Of a DNA stretch of 64,000 nt, positions 49,609 through 62,481 are shown piece after piece. The DNA comes from Deinococcus sonorensis KR-87 (GTDB lineage: Bacteria; Deinococcota; Deinococci; Deinococcales; Deinococcaceae): positions 2,261,501 through 2,325,500 of the forward strand of contig NZ_CP158299.1 of the NCBI RefSeq assembly GCF_040256395.1. The letters run 5' to 3'. The notes below the pieces were generated by a model. It was not told the DNA's origin. It searched no databases and worked only from the letters and a program-made list of their open reading frames with translations. Made by a program: the position numbers and the translations under genes. Within the stretch, counting starts at the first letter, position 1, and the number at the start of each line of letters is the position of its first letter.

Positions 49609-50076
49609 GTGTCTGTCCTGATGTCTCCGACCCTGCGCCCGGCCCGTCCGGACGATGCCGCTGCCCTGAGTGCGCTGGCGTACCGCGCCACCGCCTTCTG
49701 GGGCTACAGCCCGGCGTATCTGGCCGGGAGCCGCGCCGAACTGGAGATCACGCCCGCCGCGCTGAGCCGCGCCGAGAGCGCCGTGATGGAATGCGAGGGC
49801 CAGATCGGCGGCTTCTCGCTGCTGGAGCTGGACGGGGCCAGCGGCCGCCTGCGCTTCCTGCTGGCCGACCCGGATTGTCTGGGCCAGGGCATTGAGCGGC
49901 AGCTGTGGCGGGAACTGCTGGAGCGTGCCCGGGCGCTGCGGCTGGAACAACTTCAGATCGTCAGCGACCCCTACGCCGAGAGTTTCTTTGTGTCCTTGGG
50001 AGCACAGCGCACCGGGCTGGTCCCGTCGGCGTCCATTCCGGGGCGGCACCTGCCGCAGCTGAGCTACCGGCTGTAG
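49609..50076 (+). CDS. GNAT family N-acetyltransferase
   Basis: A 155-residue acetyltransferase: LRPARPDDAAALSALAYRATAFWGYS, VMECEGQIGGFSLLELDG, RLRFLLADPDCLGQGIERQLWREL with the acetyl-CoA loop C-L-G-Q-G-I, and the C-terminal IVSDPYAESFFVSLGAQRTG. Target unknown. The GTG at 49609 follows an AAGG and TAGCCT; an ATG at 49621 is an alternative start. Confidence 0.82.
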   Translation: MSVLMSPTLRPARPDDAAALSALAYRATAFWGYSPAYLAGSRAELEITPAALSRAESAVMECEGQIGGFSLLELDGASGRLRFLLADPDCLGQGIERQLWRELLERARALRLEQLQIVSDPYAESFFVSLGAQRTGLVPSASIPGRHLPQLSYRL

Positions 50077-50133
50077 AGGGTTGAGCGGGCGGCTGTCGCG
50101 GGCCGGGTGGGCGGGGCACGCTACACTCGCCTC

Positions 50134-50772
50134 ATGACCACGTCCCCTGTTCTCACGGTGCCACATCACCCGCTGCTGCTGCACAAACTCAGCCTGATGC
50201 GCGACGTCCAGACCGGGGTCAAGGAGTTCCGGGAACTGGCGGCGGAGGTGAGCCTGCTGCTGGCCTACGAGGCGATGCGCGACCTGGAGACCGAGCCGGT
50301 CACGCTCACCACCCCGCTCGCCACCGCCGCCTTCCCGATGCTCAGCGGCAAGAAGCTGGCGCTGGTGGCCATCCTGCGGGCTGGGCTGGTCATGACCGAC
50401 AGCATCGTGCGGCTCGTGCCGGCCGCCAAGGTGGGGCACATCGGCATGTACCGTGACCCCGAGACGCTGTCGCCGGTGGCGTACTACAGCAAGCTGCCGG
50501 CCGACATCGCCGAGCGCCGGGTGTTCCTGACCGACCCGATGCTCGCTACCGGCGGCTCAGCGGTGGCGGCCATCGAGAACCTGAAGGCGGCGGGCGCGCA
50601 GAGCATCAAGCTGATGAGCATCCTGGCGGTGCCGGAGGGGGTGAAGCGCGTGCATGACGCCCACCCGGACGTGGAGATCGTGGCGGCGGCGCTGGACGAC
50701 GGGCTCAACGACCACGGGTACATCATGCCGGGGCTGGGCGACGCTGGCGACCGCATCTACGGCACCAAGTAG
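50134..50772 (+). CDS. upp: Uracil phosphoribosyltransferase
   Basis: A 212-residue salvage enzyme making UMP from uracil and PRPP. The PRPP loop is [18 protein letters not shown], the uracil-binding C-terminus is [19 protein letters not shown], and [13 protein letters not shown] is the family core. TACACT lies 6 nt before the ATG. It is 65 bp upstream of the sugar-phosphate transferase gene. Confidence 0.97.
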   Translation: MTTSPVLTVPHHPLLLHKLSLMRDVQTGVKEFRELAAEVSLLLAYEAMRDLETEPVTLTTPLATAAFPMLSGKKLALVAILRAGLVMTDSIVRLVPAAKVGHIGMYRDPETLSPVAYYSKLPADIAERRVFLTDPMLATGGSAVAAIENLKAAGAQSIKLMSILAVPEGVKRVHDAHPDVEIVAAALDDGLNDHGYIMPGLGDAGDRIYGTK

Positions 50773-50837
50773 GCTCACCCGGCTCACGAAGGCGTGTCCC
50801 CGCCCCGGCGGCGGGCGGCGTACACTGCGTTTCAGCT

Positions 50838-51974
50838 ATGTTTGACGCCGTTGCCACCTTCGCCCGTTCCGTGGGCATCGCTGACCTGTTCGGGCGGGGC
50901 TTTCTGAGCGTGCTGCTCACGTTCCTGACCGCCGCCGCCTTCACCTGGCGCTTCATTCCCGGCGTGCGCGATTTCGCCATCCGGGTGGGCTGGGCGGACC
51001 TGCCCAACGAGCGCCGGCTCAACAAGGAGCCGCTGCCGAACGCGGGCGGCCTCGCCATCTTCGCCGGCTTCATCGTGTCGGTGGTGGTGGCCTGGGCGCT
51101 GCGCCCGATCATCATTCAGGACGTGCAGATTCAGGTGCTGGCCATCCTGCTGGGCGCCACCATCATGGTCCTGACCGGTTTCATCGACGACCAGTTCGGC
51201 CTGTCGCCGGTGTTCCGGCTGGCGGTGCAGCTGCTCGGGGCGGTGCTGCTGATCGTGAACGGCCTGCACATCGATTTCAACAGCATTCCCTTCCTGCCCA
51301 CGGTGCCGGAGGCGGTCAACCAGCCGCTCGGCATCGCGCTGACCATCCTGTGGGTGGTGGGCCTGACCAACGCCATGAACCTGCTGGACGGGGTGGACGG
51401 AGTAGTGGGCGGCGTCAGCTTCGTGTCGGCGGTGGTGCTGCTGGTGTCGGCCGCCCAGTTCCCGGACCGGGCCGCGGCCGTGATCCTGCTGGCAGGACTG
51501 GCCGGCGCGGCGCTCGGGTACCTGCGCCACAACTACAACCCCAGCCGCATCATCATGGGCGACGCGGGCGCCACGCTGTTCGGGTACACCCTGGCCGCCG
51601 TGTCGCTGCTCGGCACCCTGAAGTTCTCGGTGGGGGCCAGTCTGCTGGTGCCGCTGCTGGTGATGGCCCTGCCGATCCTCGACACCACCCAGGTGGTCCT
51701 GGGCCGGCTGGCCCGCGGCATCCGCAACCCGCTGGGCCACCCGGACAAGACCCACCTGCACCACCGGCTGCTGGCCGCCACTGGCAAGGCCCGCCGCACC
51801 GCCCAGATTCTGTGGGCCGTGGCGCTGATCTGCGGGGTGATCGGCATGGTAGTGCAGGGGGTGCCGGGCGCGGCCATCGTGGTGACGGTGCTGGTGCTGC
51901 TGCTGTGCCTGTGGTTCGTGGCGTACCGCCGGGTCCGCGCCGCCGAGCAGGAGAAGCGCGCCGAACTCAATTGA
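50838..51974 (+). CDS. Undecaprenyl-phosphate GlcNAc-1-phosphate transferase-like (WecA/TagO/MraY family)
   Basis: A 378-residue protein with about ten membrane segments. The family motifs are [19 protein letters not shown], the Asp pair in [21 protein letters not shown], and [14 protein letters not shown], ending with the [11 protein letters not shown] loop. It links a sugar-1-phosphate to undecaprenyl phosphate, starting surface-polymer synthesis. The next gene encodes UDP-GlcNAc 2-epimerase, 38 bp downstream, which supports a UDP-GlcNAc-derived polymer. TACACT is 11 nt before the ATG. Confidence 0.93.
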   Translation: MFDAVATFARSVGIADLFGRGFLSVLLTFLTAAAFTWRFIPGVRDFAIRVGWADLPNERRLNKEPLPNAGGLAIFAGFIVSVVVAWALRPIIIQDVQIQVLAILLGATIMVLTGFIDDQFGLSPVFRLAVQLLGAVLLIVNGLHIDFNSIPFLPTVPEAVNQPLGIALTILWVVGLTNAMNLLDGVDGVVGGVSFVSAVVLLVSAAQFPDRAAAVILLAGLAGAALGYLRHNYNPSRIIMGDAGATLFGYTLAAVSLLGTLKFSVGASLLVPLLVMALPILDTTQVVLGRLARGIRNPLGHPDKTHLHHRLLAATGKARRTAQILWAVALICGVIGMVVQGVPGAAIVVTVLVLLLCLWFVAYRRVRAAEQEKRAELN

Positions 51975-52011
51975 AGGGAGCCGGGCCGCCGCTTCCTTCA
52001 TACTGTGAGCC

Positions 52012-53166
52012 GTGAAACGCATCGTCCTTGCTTTCGGCACCCGTCCGGAGGCCACCAAGATGGCGCCGGTCTATTCCGCCCTGCAGCGGCAGGCTGGACT
52101 GGAGCCGATGATCCTCTCCACCGGCCAGCAGCGTGAGCAGCTGGATTCGGCGCTCTCGGTCTTCGGCCTGACGCCCGACCGCGACCTGAACGTGATGACC
52201 GAACGCCAGACCCTGGCGGACCTGACCGCCCGCATCGTGCCTCAGGCGGGCGTGACGCTGCGCGAGATGGGCGCCGACATGGTGCTCGTACACGGCGACA
52301 CCAGCACCAGCTTCTGCGTGGCGCTGTCGGCCTTTTACCAGGGCATTCCGGTGGGGCACGTGGAGGCGGGGCTGCGCAGCGGCAGCCTCTCGGAACCGTT
52401 TCCGGAGGAGGCCAACCGGCGCCTGACCGCCGTGCTGAGCACCCTGGACTTCGCGCCCACACCGCTGAGCAAACAGAACATCCTGCGCGAAGGAAAGGCG
52501 CCGGAGGGGGTGGTGGTCACCGGCCAGACCGCCGTGGACGCCGTGCGCGAGGTGGCGGGCCGCACCCCGCTGCGGCCCGCATGGCAGGCGCGGTTGGCGG
52601 CGGGACAGGGGCTGGTGACGGTCACGATGCACCGCCGCGAGAACCTGCCGATGATGCGCCAGATGGCCGAGGGGCTGGCTGAGGTGGCGCGTGCCCACCC
52701 GGAGCTGTACTTCGTGTATCCGGTGCACCTGAACCCGGCGGTGCAGGAGGCGGTGCGTCCAGCGCTGTCTGAGCTGCCCAACTTCGAGCTGACCGAGCCG
52801 CTGGACTACGCCAGCATGGCCCCGCTGATGGCCAGTTCCCGGCTGCTGGCCACCGACAGCGGCGGCCTGCAGGAGGAGGGGGCCGCGCTGGGGGTGCCGG
52901 TGGCGGTGCTGCGCAACGTGACCGAGCGGCCGGAGGGCGTGGCCGCCGGCGTACTGCGGCTGGCCGGCAACGACCCGGCCCAGCTGGTGCAGGTGCTGAA
53001 GGACCTGCTGTCCAGCCCCGAACAGCTGGACGCGATGCGCCGGGCCGCCAATCCCTACGGCGACGGGCACGCGGGCGAGCGGATCGCGGCGGCCATCGGC
53101 TGGCATTTCGGCCTGAACGAGCGCCCGGCCGACTGGAGCCTGGGCGGCGAAAGCAGCCTCATCTGA
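52012..53166 (+). CDS. wecB: UDP-N-acetylglucosamine 2-epimerase (non-hydrolysing)
   Basis: A 384-residue enzyme that makes UDP-ManNAc. [15 protein letters not shown] at the N-terminus, [33 protein letters not shown] and [30 protein letters not shown] are the complete conserved set. A GTG start fits CATACT upstream. Together with the preceding transferase it implies a ManNAc-containing envelope glycan. Confidence 0.95.
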   Translation: MKRIVLAFGTRPEATKMAPVYSALQRQAGLEPMILSTGQQREQLDSALSVFGLTPDRDLNVMTERQTLADLTARIVPQAGVTLREMGADMVLVHGDTSTSFCVALSAFYQGIPVGHVEAGLRSGSLSEPFPEEANRRLTAVLSTLDFAPTPLSKQNILREGKAPEGVVVTGQTAVDAVREVAGRTPLRPAWQARLAAGQGLVTVTMHRRENLPMMRQMAEGLAEVARAHPELYFVYPVHLNPAVQEAVRPALSELPNFELTEPLDYASMAPLMASSRLLATDSGGLQEEGAALGVPVAVLRNVTERPEGVAAGVLRLAGNDPAQLVQVLKDLLSSPEQLDAMRRAANPYGDGHAGERIAAAIGWHFGLNERPADWSLGGESSLI

Positions 53167-53183
53167 GCCGGCTGCCCTACGCG

Positions 53184-54068
53184 GTGGTGCTCAACCCTCA
53201 GGCGGGGCGTGGGCGGGCCGGGCGGCTGTGGCCACAGGTGCAGGCCGAGCTGAACCGGCAGGGCCGTGCCTGGCAGCTGTTGCCCACTGAGAGTCCCGAG
53301 CTGGCGCGCTCGATGCTGGCGCGGCTCCCGGCGGACCAGCCGGTGCTGGCGGTGGGCGGCGACGGCACGGCCAGCGGATTGCTGCCGGAGCTGGCGCGGT
53401 CCGGGCGCGGGCTGGGGCTGGTGCCGCTGGGCAGCGGCAACGATTTTGCCGGGATGCTGGGCCTGAAGGCCGGGGACGTGACGGGGGCGCTGCGCCGTCT
53501 GGATGGCCCGGAGCGGGCGGTGGATCTGATCAGCTGCGAGCTGAATGGTCAGGAGCGGCTGCTGTTCAACGGCATGGGCATGGGCTTCGACGCGCAGGTA
53601 GCGGAGCTGATGCGCCGCGCGCCCGCCCGGCTGGGCGGCTTCCAGCGCTACCTGTGGGCGGTGCTGGCCGGCCTGCGCGACCTGAACAGCGCGCCGCTCA
53701 CGGTCACGCTGGACGGCCAGCCGCTGTATCAGGGCCGCTCGTGCCTGGCAGCGGTCATGAACGGCACCCGCTACGGGGGTGGCTTCCGTATCTCGCCCGG
53801 TAGCGACCCGGCCGACGGTCTGCTGAACGTGGTGCTGGGTGCGGGCCTGGGCCGGGCCGAACTGCTGGGCGTGCTGCTGAAGGTGCTGCGGGCCAGCCAC
53901 CTGCGAGACCGCCGGGTGGTGGCCGCGCAGGGCCGCGAGGTGACGCTGCGGTGGGCCAGCCGGATGCCTGCCCACCTGGACGGCGAGCTGGCGGGCGAGC
54001 TGAGCGAGGTGCGGCTGCGGGTAAAGCCCGGAGCGCTGCGGCTGCTCAACGCCGGGTCACCACAGTAA
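53184..54068 (+). CDS. Diacylglycerol kinase-family lipid kinase
   Basis: A 294-residue DAGK-catalytic-domain protein: VVLNPQAGRGRAG at the very start, AVGGDGTASGLLPELA with the catalytic G-G-D-G, PLGSGNDFAGMLGL, and MGMGFDAQVAELM. It phosphorylates diacylglycerol or a related lipid such as a sphingoid base or undecaprenol-like carrier. The GTG at 53184 places the first beta-strand immediately at the N-terminus, so the start could lie slightly upstream, for example at a CTG overlapping the wecB stop. Confidence 0.85.
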   Translation: MVLNPQAGRGRAGRLWPQVQAELNRQGRAWQLLPTESPELARSMLARLPADQPVLAVGGDGTASGLLPELARSGRGLGLVPLGSGNDFAGMLGLKAGDVTGALRRLDGPERAVDLISCELNGQERLLFNGMGMGFDAQVAELMRRAPARLGGFQRYLWAVLAGLRDLNSAPLTVTLDGQPLYQGRSCLAAVMNGTRYGGGFRISPGSDPADGLLNVVLGAGLGRAELLGVLLKVLRASHLRDRRVVAAQGREVTLRWASRMPAHLDGELAGELSEVRLRVKPGALRLLNAGSPQ

Positions 54069-54069
54069 A

Positions 54070-54096
54070 CGGAGCCAGCGCCGAGCGCTGGCTCCG
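54070..54096. terminator. Bidirectional terminator between lipid kinase and TPR gene
   Basis: CGGAGCCAGCGC (54070-54081) and GCGCTGGCTCCG (54085-54096) form a perfect 12-bp stem with a 3-nt loop, 1 bp after one stop codon and 13 bp from the convergent one. No T tract is present. Confidence 0.75.
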
Positions 54097-54109
54097 TGCC
54101 TGTCCTCCG

Positions 54110-54814
54110 TCAGCGCAGGCTGGCGAGCTTGGCCTGAGCGTTCTTCAGGTCCTGCTCCTCCCAGTAGGTGGTGGGCTTCAGCGCCACCGCCAGCTGCAGC
54201 TGGGCGATGGCTGCCGCCCGGTTGCGCTTGCTGTTGGCGGCCAGCAGCGCGTTGGCGTACTCGTAGTGGTGCGTCAGCACGGTCGGTTCCAGGCTGATGG
54301 CCTTCTCGAAGTTGGGCACGATCTGGTTGGCGTCCGCGCCGGTGGCCTGCCGGGCGATGAAGCCCTTGCCCACCAGCTCACCGTTCCACAGCCCCAGCGC
54401 CACATACGCGCCGGCCAGCTTCGGGTCCAGCGCCAGCGCCTTGTTCAGCGCGGTCTTCACGTCGCCGGCCAGCCCCAGGCTCTGCAGGATGCCGGAAAAC
54501 TGCGCCAGGCGGCCGTCCGCGCGCGCCAGCTCGAAGTAGGCGCGGGCATTGTTGGCGTCCAGTTTGATCGCCTGGTTGGCGTAGCCCTGGGCCCGCTGGA
54601 ACATCGCCTTCTTGGCCGTGTCCGCCACGGTGGTGGCGCCCAGCGTGGTGGCCTCGGCCGCCAGGGCGTAGCCGGCGGAGCTGTTCAGGCCGGCCGCCAT
54701 GCTGACGGCTTCCTGCCAGTGCCCGGTATCCAGCAGGGTCTGGGCTTCCTGAACGCTGGCGGCGCTGGCCAGCGGAGCGGCCGCGAGAAGGGCAGTCAGA
54801 ACAAATGTACGCAT
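54110..54814 (-). CDS. Exported tetratricopeptide-repeat protein
   Basis: A 234-residue protein with a signal peptide (MRTFVLTALLAAAPLASA). The rest is helical TPR-like repeats: AQGYANQAIKLDANNARAYFELARADGRL, ALNKALALDPKLAGAYVALGLWNGEL and NFEKAISLEPTVLTHHYEYANALLA. It probably acts as a periplasmic scaffold or chaperone. The ATG is preceded by an AGGAGG-containing run (GGAGGACCCACCC on the coding strand). Confidence 0.8.
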   Translation of the reverse strand: MRTFVLTALLAAAPLASAASVQEAQTLLDTGHWQEAVSMAAGLNSSAGYALAAEATTLGATTVADTAKKAMFQRAQGYANQAIKLDANNARAYFELARADGRLAQFSGILQSLGLAGDVKTALNKALALDPKLAGAYVALGLWNGELVGKGFIARQATGADANQIVPNFEKAISLEPTVLTHHYEYANALLAANSKRNRAAAIAQLQLAVALKPTTYWEEQDLKNAQAKLASLR

Positions 54815-54923
54815 GGGTGGGTCCTCCTGGGTCGTGCAGTTCGTTGTGGAAACTGGACCGAGTATAGCCGAGCCCTGGAGGGGGTGTCTGACGGATTTCT
54901 GGCCGACCTGCTAGCCTGCAGCC

Positions 54924-57872
54924 GTGGACTGGCAGACGGCGCTGGCGCAGCTGCGCGCGCGGCTGCCCCGGCAGCGGGAGGCCTGGGGCGTGCGCGGCAG
55001 CCTGCGCTGGCTGGAGCAGGCGATGCACGCGCGCGGGGCCAACCCCAGCGCGGTCCGCAACCTGATCTACCGCGACATCGGCACGCCGCAGGACCGTGTG
55101 GCGCTGCACGCCGTGCTGTGCGCCCTGGCGGGGGAGGTGGGGCTGACGCTGCCGCCGCTGGCCCGCCCGGTCGCCGCGCCGCTGCCGCCGGAACTGGAGC
55201 TGCTGGGCCGCAGCAAACGGCGCGCCTACAAGCAGTTCATGGCCTCGGTGCGCGCCGGGCGCGACGTGCGGCTGACCGTGAGCGGGCCGGCCGGGGTGGG
55301 CAAGACCCTGCTGATCGAGCACCTGGAGCGCGAACTGCAGCAGGTGGACCCGCCGCCGCAGGTCCGGCGGCTGCAGCTGGGCGCCAGCCTGGAGCACGGC
55401 CTGGCGCTGGCACCGCTGGACCCGGCCCTGCCGTACGCGGTGCAGGCCGCCCGGCAGGCGGCCGCCGCTCAGGCCGTGCTGGACGAGCTGAGGGCCGACC
55501 TGCCCGCCGTGCTGCTGATCCGGGTCACGCCCGGTGCGGCGGTGAGCGGCGTGCCGGCCCGGCTGCCGGACGGCACCGGCGTCTCGGCGGGCCGCTGGGC
55601 AGCCGAGACGCTGCTGAGGGCAGCCCCCCCCGGCGTCAGCGTGCTCCTGGCCGTGGAGTCGGCCAGCGACCTGCCGGACGACCTGCCGGGAGAGCGCATC
55701 CGCCTCTCGCTTCCCACTCCCAGCGAGGCGCGGCGCTACCTGATGGACCGGCTGGGCCTTCCCGCCGGCCGGGCCGACGAGCTGGTGCGGCAGACCGGCC
55801 GCCATCTGGACCGGCTGACGCTGCTGGCGGCCGCGCGGGGAGCGGCGGGGCAGGGTGGACCCGCCGCCAGCCGGCTGCTGGCCGACCCGGCGGCGCGGCA
55901 GCTGCTGGCGGCCCTGTGCGCCAGCCTGCCGCCGGACGAGCCCAGTGCACCGGCCAGCGTGCTGGAGGCGGCGCTGGGCCAGCCGCTCTCGCAGCTGCCG
56001 GTCCACCTGAGCGCCCTGATTGACGACGTGAATCCCCAGACGCTGCGCCCGGTGTCGGCGGAACTGCTGGCGGAGGCCCGGGAACACCTCCCGGCCGCAG
56101 AGCTGCAGGCGGCCCTGACCCGGCTGGTGGACGGGACGAGGGGGCACCCGGAACACGCCATTCACCACCTGCGGGCGCTGGCCACCCTGGACCGCTGGCC
56201 GGAGGTGGTGACGTGGCTGGACCAGCATCCGGAGCGGCTGGACCAGGCGGCCCGGCTGTGGCCGGTGGCGCGCGAGCGGGCCGGCGGCGAGGCGCGCGAG
56301 GGGCTGGCCCGCAGCGTGATGACGCACCACGCGATGCTGGGCGACTACAGCCACCCGCAGGCGAGGGATGCATTGTTCACCCTGCTGGACTCGCCCCGCG
56401 CGAGTGTCCGGGCCTGGGCGCGGGTCAAGCTGGCCGAGAGCAGCATGGACGCCGCGAACGTGCAGGCGGCGCAGGCGCAGCTGCAGCACCCGGAGCTGCG
56501 CGGTCCGCTGGACCGGCCGGTGCAGGGCGATCCCTGGCTGCAGGGCGCCCAGGCGGACGCCCGGCTGGTGGAGGCGGCGCTGGCCCGCTGGCAGGGTGAC
56601 CTGGACCTGGCCACCCGGCTGGCGGCCGACCCGGCGGTGCTGCACGGCGGCCCCTACGGCACGCCGGCCAGGGCGGCGCTGTGGCGCGGCCTGATCGCCA
56701 AGGACGCGGGCCGCTGGCCGGAGGCGATGGCGCTGCTGGTCGGCGTGCCGGACGACCATCCGCTGCTCTCGGCGCGGGCCCGCTACCAGGAGGGCGACCT
56801 GCGGTTGCGGCTCGGGCAGCCGCAGGCGGCCCTGAACGCCCTGGAGGATGCTGCCGGCCGACTGGCCGTGGCCGGGGGCACCCCGGATGAGCGGGCCCGG
56901 GTGGAGGCGCGCATCGCCACGGCGCTGCGGCGGCTGGGCCACCCCCACCCGGCACTGCAGCGGTCCCTGCAGGCCCGCGCGCTGGCTCAGGACGTGGACT
57001 CGGTGCTGCAGGCGCGCCTGTCCTCGGAGGCAATTCCGGTGCTGCTGGCGCTGTTCCGGCCGGATGAGGCGCTGCAGCTCGCGGCCGGGGCGCTGGCGCT
57101 GCTGGAACGGCCCGGAGCGCGCCGGGCCGAGGCGGAATACCGGCTGCGCCGCACCCGCTACCGGGCGGCCCTGGCCTACCTGACCCGTGGCCTGGGTCTG
57201 CCGTACCTGCCGCCGTTCGCGGGCGCGGTCACCGACCACCCGGACCTGCGGCAGGCGCGCCGGCTGCTGGACCGGCTGCTGGCCGAGGACGGCGGCGGCC
57301 TGGACCGCGAGCAACTGCTGACCTTCGACATCCTGCTGTCGCGGGCGCTGGCCGAGCCGGACCCGCTGCGGGCGCTGACCTTCAGCACCCAGGCACTGGC
57401 CATGACCGACCACCCGTATGCGGAGGCGCAGGCGCGGGCCGCCCGCGCCGAGGTCCGGCTGCGGCAGGGCGACGCGGACGCGGCGCTGGCCGACATCAAC
57501 CGGGGGCACGCCCTGCTGCGGCGAGTGGCGTCTGGCCTGGGGGACACCCAGCTGCCGGACCCGGGCCTGCAGGCGCTGCTGCTGGCGCTGGAGGCCCGCA
57601 CCGCCCTGCTGCACGCGCCGGACCTGCCCACCCTGCGCTGGCTGGAGCAGGCGCTCAGCCCCGCCGAGCTGGCCCCGTTCCGCTCACAGGTCTGGCGTGA
57701 CGTGGGACGGCAGCTGGAACTGCTCGACCCGGAGGCGGTGGTCCGAACCCTGAGGCAGCTGTGGCCCACCTGGACGGCCCCCACGCTCCGCCTCCCCGAC
57801 GCGCTGGCGTGGCAGCAGGACCACCAGGACAATGGTGTACCTGCAGCGGACTACACCACAACCCTGGTGTAG
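54924..57872 (+). CDS. Large P-loop NTPase with helical-repeat C-terminus
   Basis: A 982-residue protein. Residues about 1-85 are a helical domain ([27 protein letters not shown]). A P-loop GPAGVGKTL is near residue 120, in an AAA/STAND-like domain to about 330. The remaining 650 residues are helical repeats of the TPR or MalT-like kind ([54 protein letters not shown]). There is no DNA-binding domain at the C-terminus. TAGCCT is 6 nt before the GTG. I do not recognise a family; a signalling or scaffolding STAND-type ATPase is a guess. Confidence 0.7.
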   Translation: MDWQTALAQLRARLPRQREAWGVRGSLRWLEQAMHARGANPSAVRNLIYRDIGTPQDRVALHAVLCALAGEVGLTLPPLARPVAAPLPPELELLGRSKRRAYKQFMASVRAGRDVRLTVSGPAGVGKTLLIEHLERELQQVDPPPQVRRLQLGASLEHGLALAPLDPALPYAVQAARQAAAAQAVLDELRADLPAVLLIRVTPGAAVSGVPARLPDGTGVSAGRWAAETLLRAAPPGVSVLLAVESASDLPDDLPGERIRLSLPTPSEARRYLMDRLGLPAGRADELVRQTGRHLDRLTLLAAARGAAGQGGPAASRLLADPAARQLLAALCASLPPDEPSAPASVLEAALGQPLSQLPVHLSALIDDVNPQTLRPVSAELLAEAREHLPAAELQAALTRLVDGTRGHPEHAIHHLRALATLDRWPEVVTWLDQHPERLDQAARLWPVARERAGGEAREGLARSVMTHHAMLGDYSHPQARDALFTLLDSPRASVRAWARVKLAESSMDAANVQAAQAQLQHPELRGPLDRPVQGDPWLQGAQADARLVEAALARWQGDLDLATRLAADPAVLHGGPYGTPARAALWRGLIAKDAGRWPEAMALLVGVPDDHPLLSARARYQEGDLRLRLGQPQAALNALEDAAGRLAVAGGTPDERARVEARIATALRRLGHPHPALQRSLQARALAQDVDSVLQARLSSEAIPVLLALFRPDEALQLAAGALALLERPGARRAEAEYRLRRTRYRAALAYLTRGLGLPYLPPFAGAVTDHPDLRQARRLLDRLLAEDGGGLDREQLLTFDILLSRALAEPDPLRALTFSTQALAMTDHPYAEAQARAARAEVRLRQGDADAALADINRGHALLRRVASGLGDTQLPDPGLQALLLALEARTALLHAPDLPTLRWLEQALSPAELAPFRSQVWRDVGRQLELLDPEAVVRTLRQLWPTWTAPTLRLPDALAWQQDHQDNGVPAADYTTTLV

Positions 57873-57912
57873 CTGTAGCGCGATGCGCGTGCTCTCCTTG
57901 CCCGCTACACCA
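57833..57912. promoter_or_regulatory. Cluster of TGGTGTA/TACACCA operator half-sites before aceA
   Basis: TGGTGTA occurs at 57833-57839 and 57865-57871, and its complement TACACCA at 57852-57858 and 57906-57912. The middle pair forms the perfect inverted repeat CTACACCA-6 nt-TGGTGTAG. The cluster runs from the 3' end of the P-loop gene into the 119-bp gap before isocitrate lyase. It fits a repressor or activator of glyoxylate-cycle genes. Confidence 0.6.
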
Positions 57913-57991
57913 CCACTTTGCCCTCATGCCGCAGGGCACCATGGGCACAGGCCCAGAGGAGCACGTTCCCGCAGGCGCAAAGGAGCAGACC

Positions 57992-59287
<1,296 letters not shown>

Positions 59288-59302
59288 AGCGGTCCCAGAC
59301 CC

Positions 59303-59328
59303 GCGCCCCCGATGCAAGGCGGGGGCGC
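59303..59328 (+). terminator. Terminator of aceA
   Basis: GCGCCCCCG (59303-59311) and CGGGGGCGC (59320-59328) make a 9-bp stem with an 8-nt loop 15 bp after the stop codon. Only two T residues follow directly. Confidence 0.7.
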
Positions 59329-59406
59329 TTCACTGACCCTGCCGGCGGTCACTTCGTACGCTTTGTCCCTGCAGCGCTCATGGTTCTGCGGCACACTGAT
59401 GCAGAC

Positions 59407-60569
<1,163 letters not shown>

Positions 60570-60573
<4 letters not shown>

Positions 60574-61700
60574 GTGCGCTGCAGAGCATTGCCCAAGCGC
60601 TCACGCCGCTAGGTCTGCTGTGGACCCTGCTGATCATTCTGGCCGCCACTTTCATGCACGAGCTGGCGCACTACTGGGGCGCCCGGGCGCAGGGGGTGCG
60701 GGTCAACAGCTTCAGCGTGGGCATGGGGCCAGTGCTGCTGCGCCGCAGCTGGGGCGGCACCGAGTGGCGGTTGTCGCTGCTCCCCATCGGCGGCTACGTG
60801 GAGATTGACGGCATGACGCCCGACTACGGCGAGAAGGGGGAGATGATCCCCGCCCGGCACGGGTACGCCGTGCTGCCCGCCTGGGGCAAGGTGGCGATCC
60901 TGCTGGCCGGGCCGGTCATGAACCTGCTGCTGGCCTTTCTGATCCTGACCACCAACTTTGCGGCCAACGGCGTGCAGCAGCCGGTGCCGGGCCGCGCCTC
61001 CATCTCGCAGGTGGTGGCCGGCTCACGCGCCGAGGCGCTGGGGTTCCGGACCGGCGACGAGGTGGTGGCCATTGACGGGCAGCCGCTGCCGGACCAGGAG
61101 CGGGTCAACGGCGAGCTGGTGGGCGGCTGGACGCGGGTGCAGCGAGTCCTCACCGCCGCCGGACCGCACACCTTCACCATCGAGCGGGACGGTGCCCGGA
61201 AGGACATCCGCTTTGCCTGGACGCCCACGGTCAACGGCAAGAAGGCGCTGCTGGGCATCGGGTACGGCCCGGCGAGCATTACGACGCGCCTCAGCGTCGC
61301 GGGGGCGGCTGTTCAAGCGGGTCAGACCATCGTGACGGCGGTGCCGCAGGTGCTGCAGGCGTTCGGCAACCTGTTCAAGCGCTTTTTCAGCCTGGATCTG
61401 CGGCAGGATCAGGGGGTGGTGGGGCCGGTGGGGACCGTGCAGGTGGTGTCGCAGGCAGTGCAGCTGGGCGGCTGGACCCTGCTGCTGATCGCGGCCACCA
61501 TCAACCTGTCTCTGGGCTTCTTTAACCTGCTCCCGATTCCGGGGCTGGATGGGGGCCGTATCCTGCTGGTGCTGGTGGGCGTGGTGCGTGGTCGCCCGCT
61601 CTCGCTGCCGCAGGAGAATGCCGTCACGCTGGCGGGCTTCGGACTGGTGATGCTGCTCTCGCTGTTCGTGGTGGTGCGTGATCTGAGCCGGTTCTTCTGA
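60570..61700 (+). CDS. rseP: RseP-type site-2 metalloprotease
   Basis: A 376-residue M50 protease with HELAH in the first membrane segment, one PDZ domain (about residues 130-215, with [23 protein letters not shown]) and the third zinc-ligand motif [12 protein letters not shown] in the last part. It cleaves anti-sigma factors or signal-peptide remnants within the membrane. The GTG start overlaps the dxr stop (GTGA), a pairing seen in many bacteria. Confidence 0.93.
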
Positions 61701-61758
61701 CGGCGGCGCGGCGCCCCAGCAGCAAATCGGTTACACTTGAGGGCCGGGAACCGCAACC

Positions 61759-62427
61759 ATGAAGACACCCCCTACCATCGCGGTGGTCATCCCCGCTTAC
61801 AACGAGGAACAGCACGTCGGGGCCGTGGTCCAGGCGGCACTGCTGCTGACGCCGCAGGTGGTGGTGGCCAGCGACGGCAGCCGCGACGCCACCGCTCAGG
61901 TGGCCCGCGACGCGGGCGCGCAGGTGGTGGAACTGACCCAGAACGTTGGCAAGGGACCGGCGCTGTTCGCGGCGCTGCAGGCCACCCAGGCCGAGTACGT
62001 GGTGATGCTGGACGCCGATCTGGTGGGTCTGCAGCTGGAACATCTGGAGAGCCTGCTGCGCCCGGTGCTGGACGGTCAGCTGGACATGGCCATCGGCATC
62101 TTCGACGGGGGCGGCCTGATGACCGATTTCGGCAACAAGATGACGCCGCACCTGTCCGGGCAGCGCGCCTGCCGGCGCGACTGGCTGCTCGCGGTGCCGC
62201 ACCTGGGCGAGGAGCGCTGGCCGGAACCGGCCATCACCGACGCCCTGAAGGGGAGCGGCGTGCGCTGGGACTATGTGGAGCTGCCGAACCTCGCGCAGGT
62301 GATGAAGGAAGAGAAACACGGCTTCTGGAAGGGCGTGGGCCACCGCAGCCGGATGTACGTCAACCTGCTCGGCTACAAGCGCCGCAAGCGCAAGAGCATC
62401 AAACTCAAGGAAGAACGGCACAGCTGA
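61759..62427 (+). CDS. Glycosyltransferase family 2 protein
   Basis: A 222-residue GT2 enzyme: IAVVIPAYNEEQHVGAVVQ, VVVASDGSRDATAQVAR, NVGKGPALFAALQ and the metal-binding VVMLDADLVGL. It is soluble, with no membrane segment, and has a basic C-terminus (YKRRKRKSIKLKEERHS). It transfers a sugar to a lipid or polymer; substrate unknown. TACACT at 61733-61738 may be its -10 box. Confidence 0.88.
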   Translation: MKTPPTIAVVIPAYNEEQHVGAVVQAALLLTPQVVVASDGSRDATAQVARDAGAQVVELTQNVGKGPALFAALQATQAEYVVMLDADLVGLQLEHLESLLRPVLDGQLDMAIGIFDGGGLMTDFGNKMTPHLSGQRACRRDWLLAVPHLGEERWPEPAITDALKGSGVRWDYVELPNLAQVMKEEKHGFWKGVGHRSRMYVNLLGYKRRKRKSIKLKEERHS

Positions 62428-62481
62428 GTGCTGGTGTCGTCCGGCACCAAAGCGCGGTCCCCGCCGCACTAGCATGCACGG

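Noticed and set aside
54378..57614. A 1078-codon open frame on the minus strand
   Set aside because: It lies opposite the P-loop gene. Its translation is Arg-, Gln- and Pro-rich with no recognisable domain, as expected of antisense frames in very GC-rich DNA.
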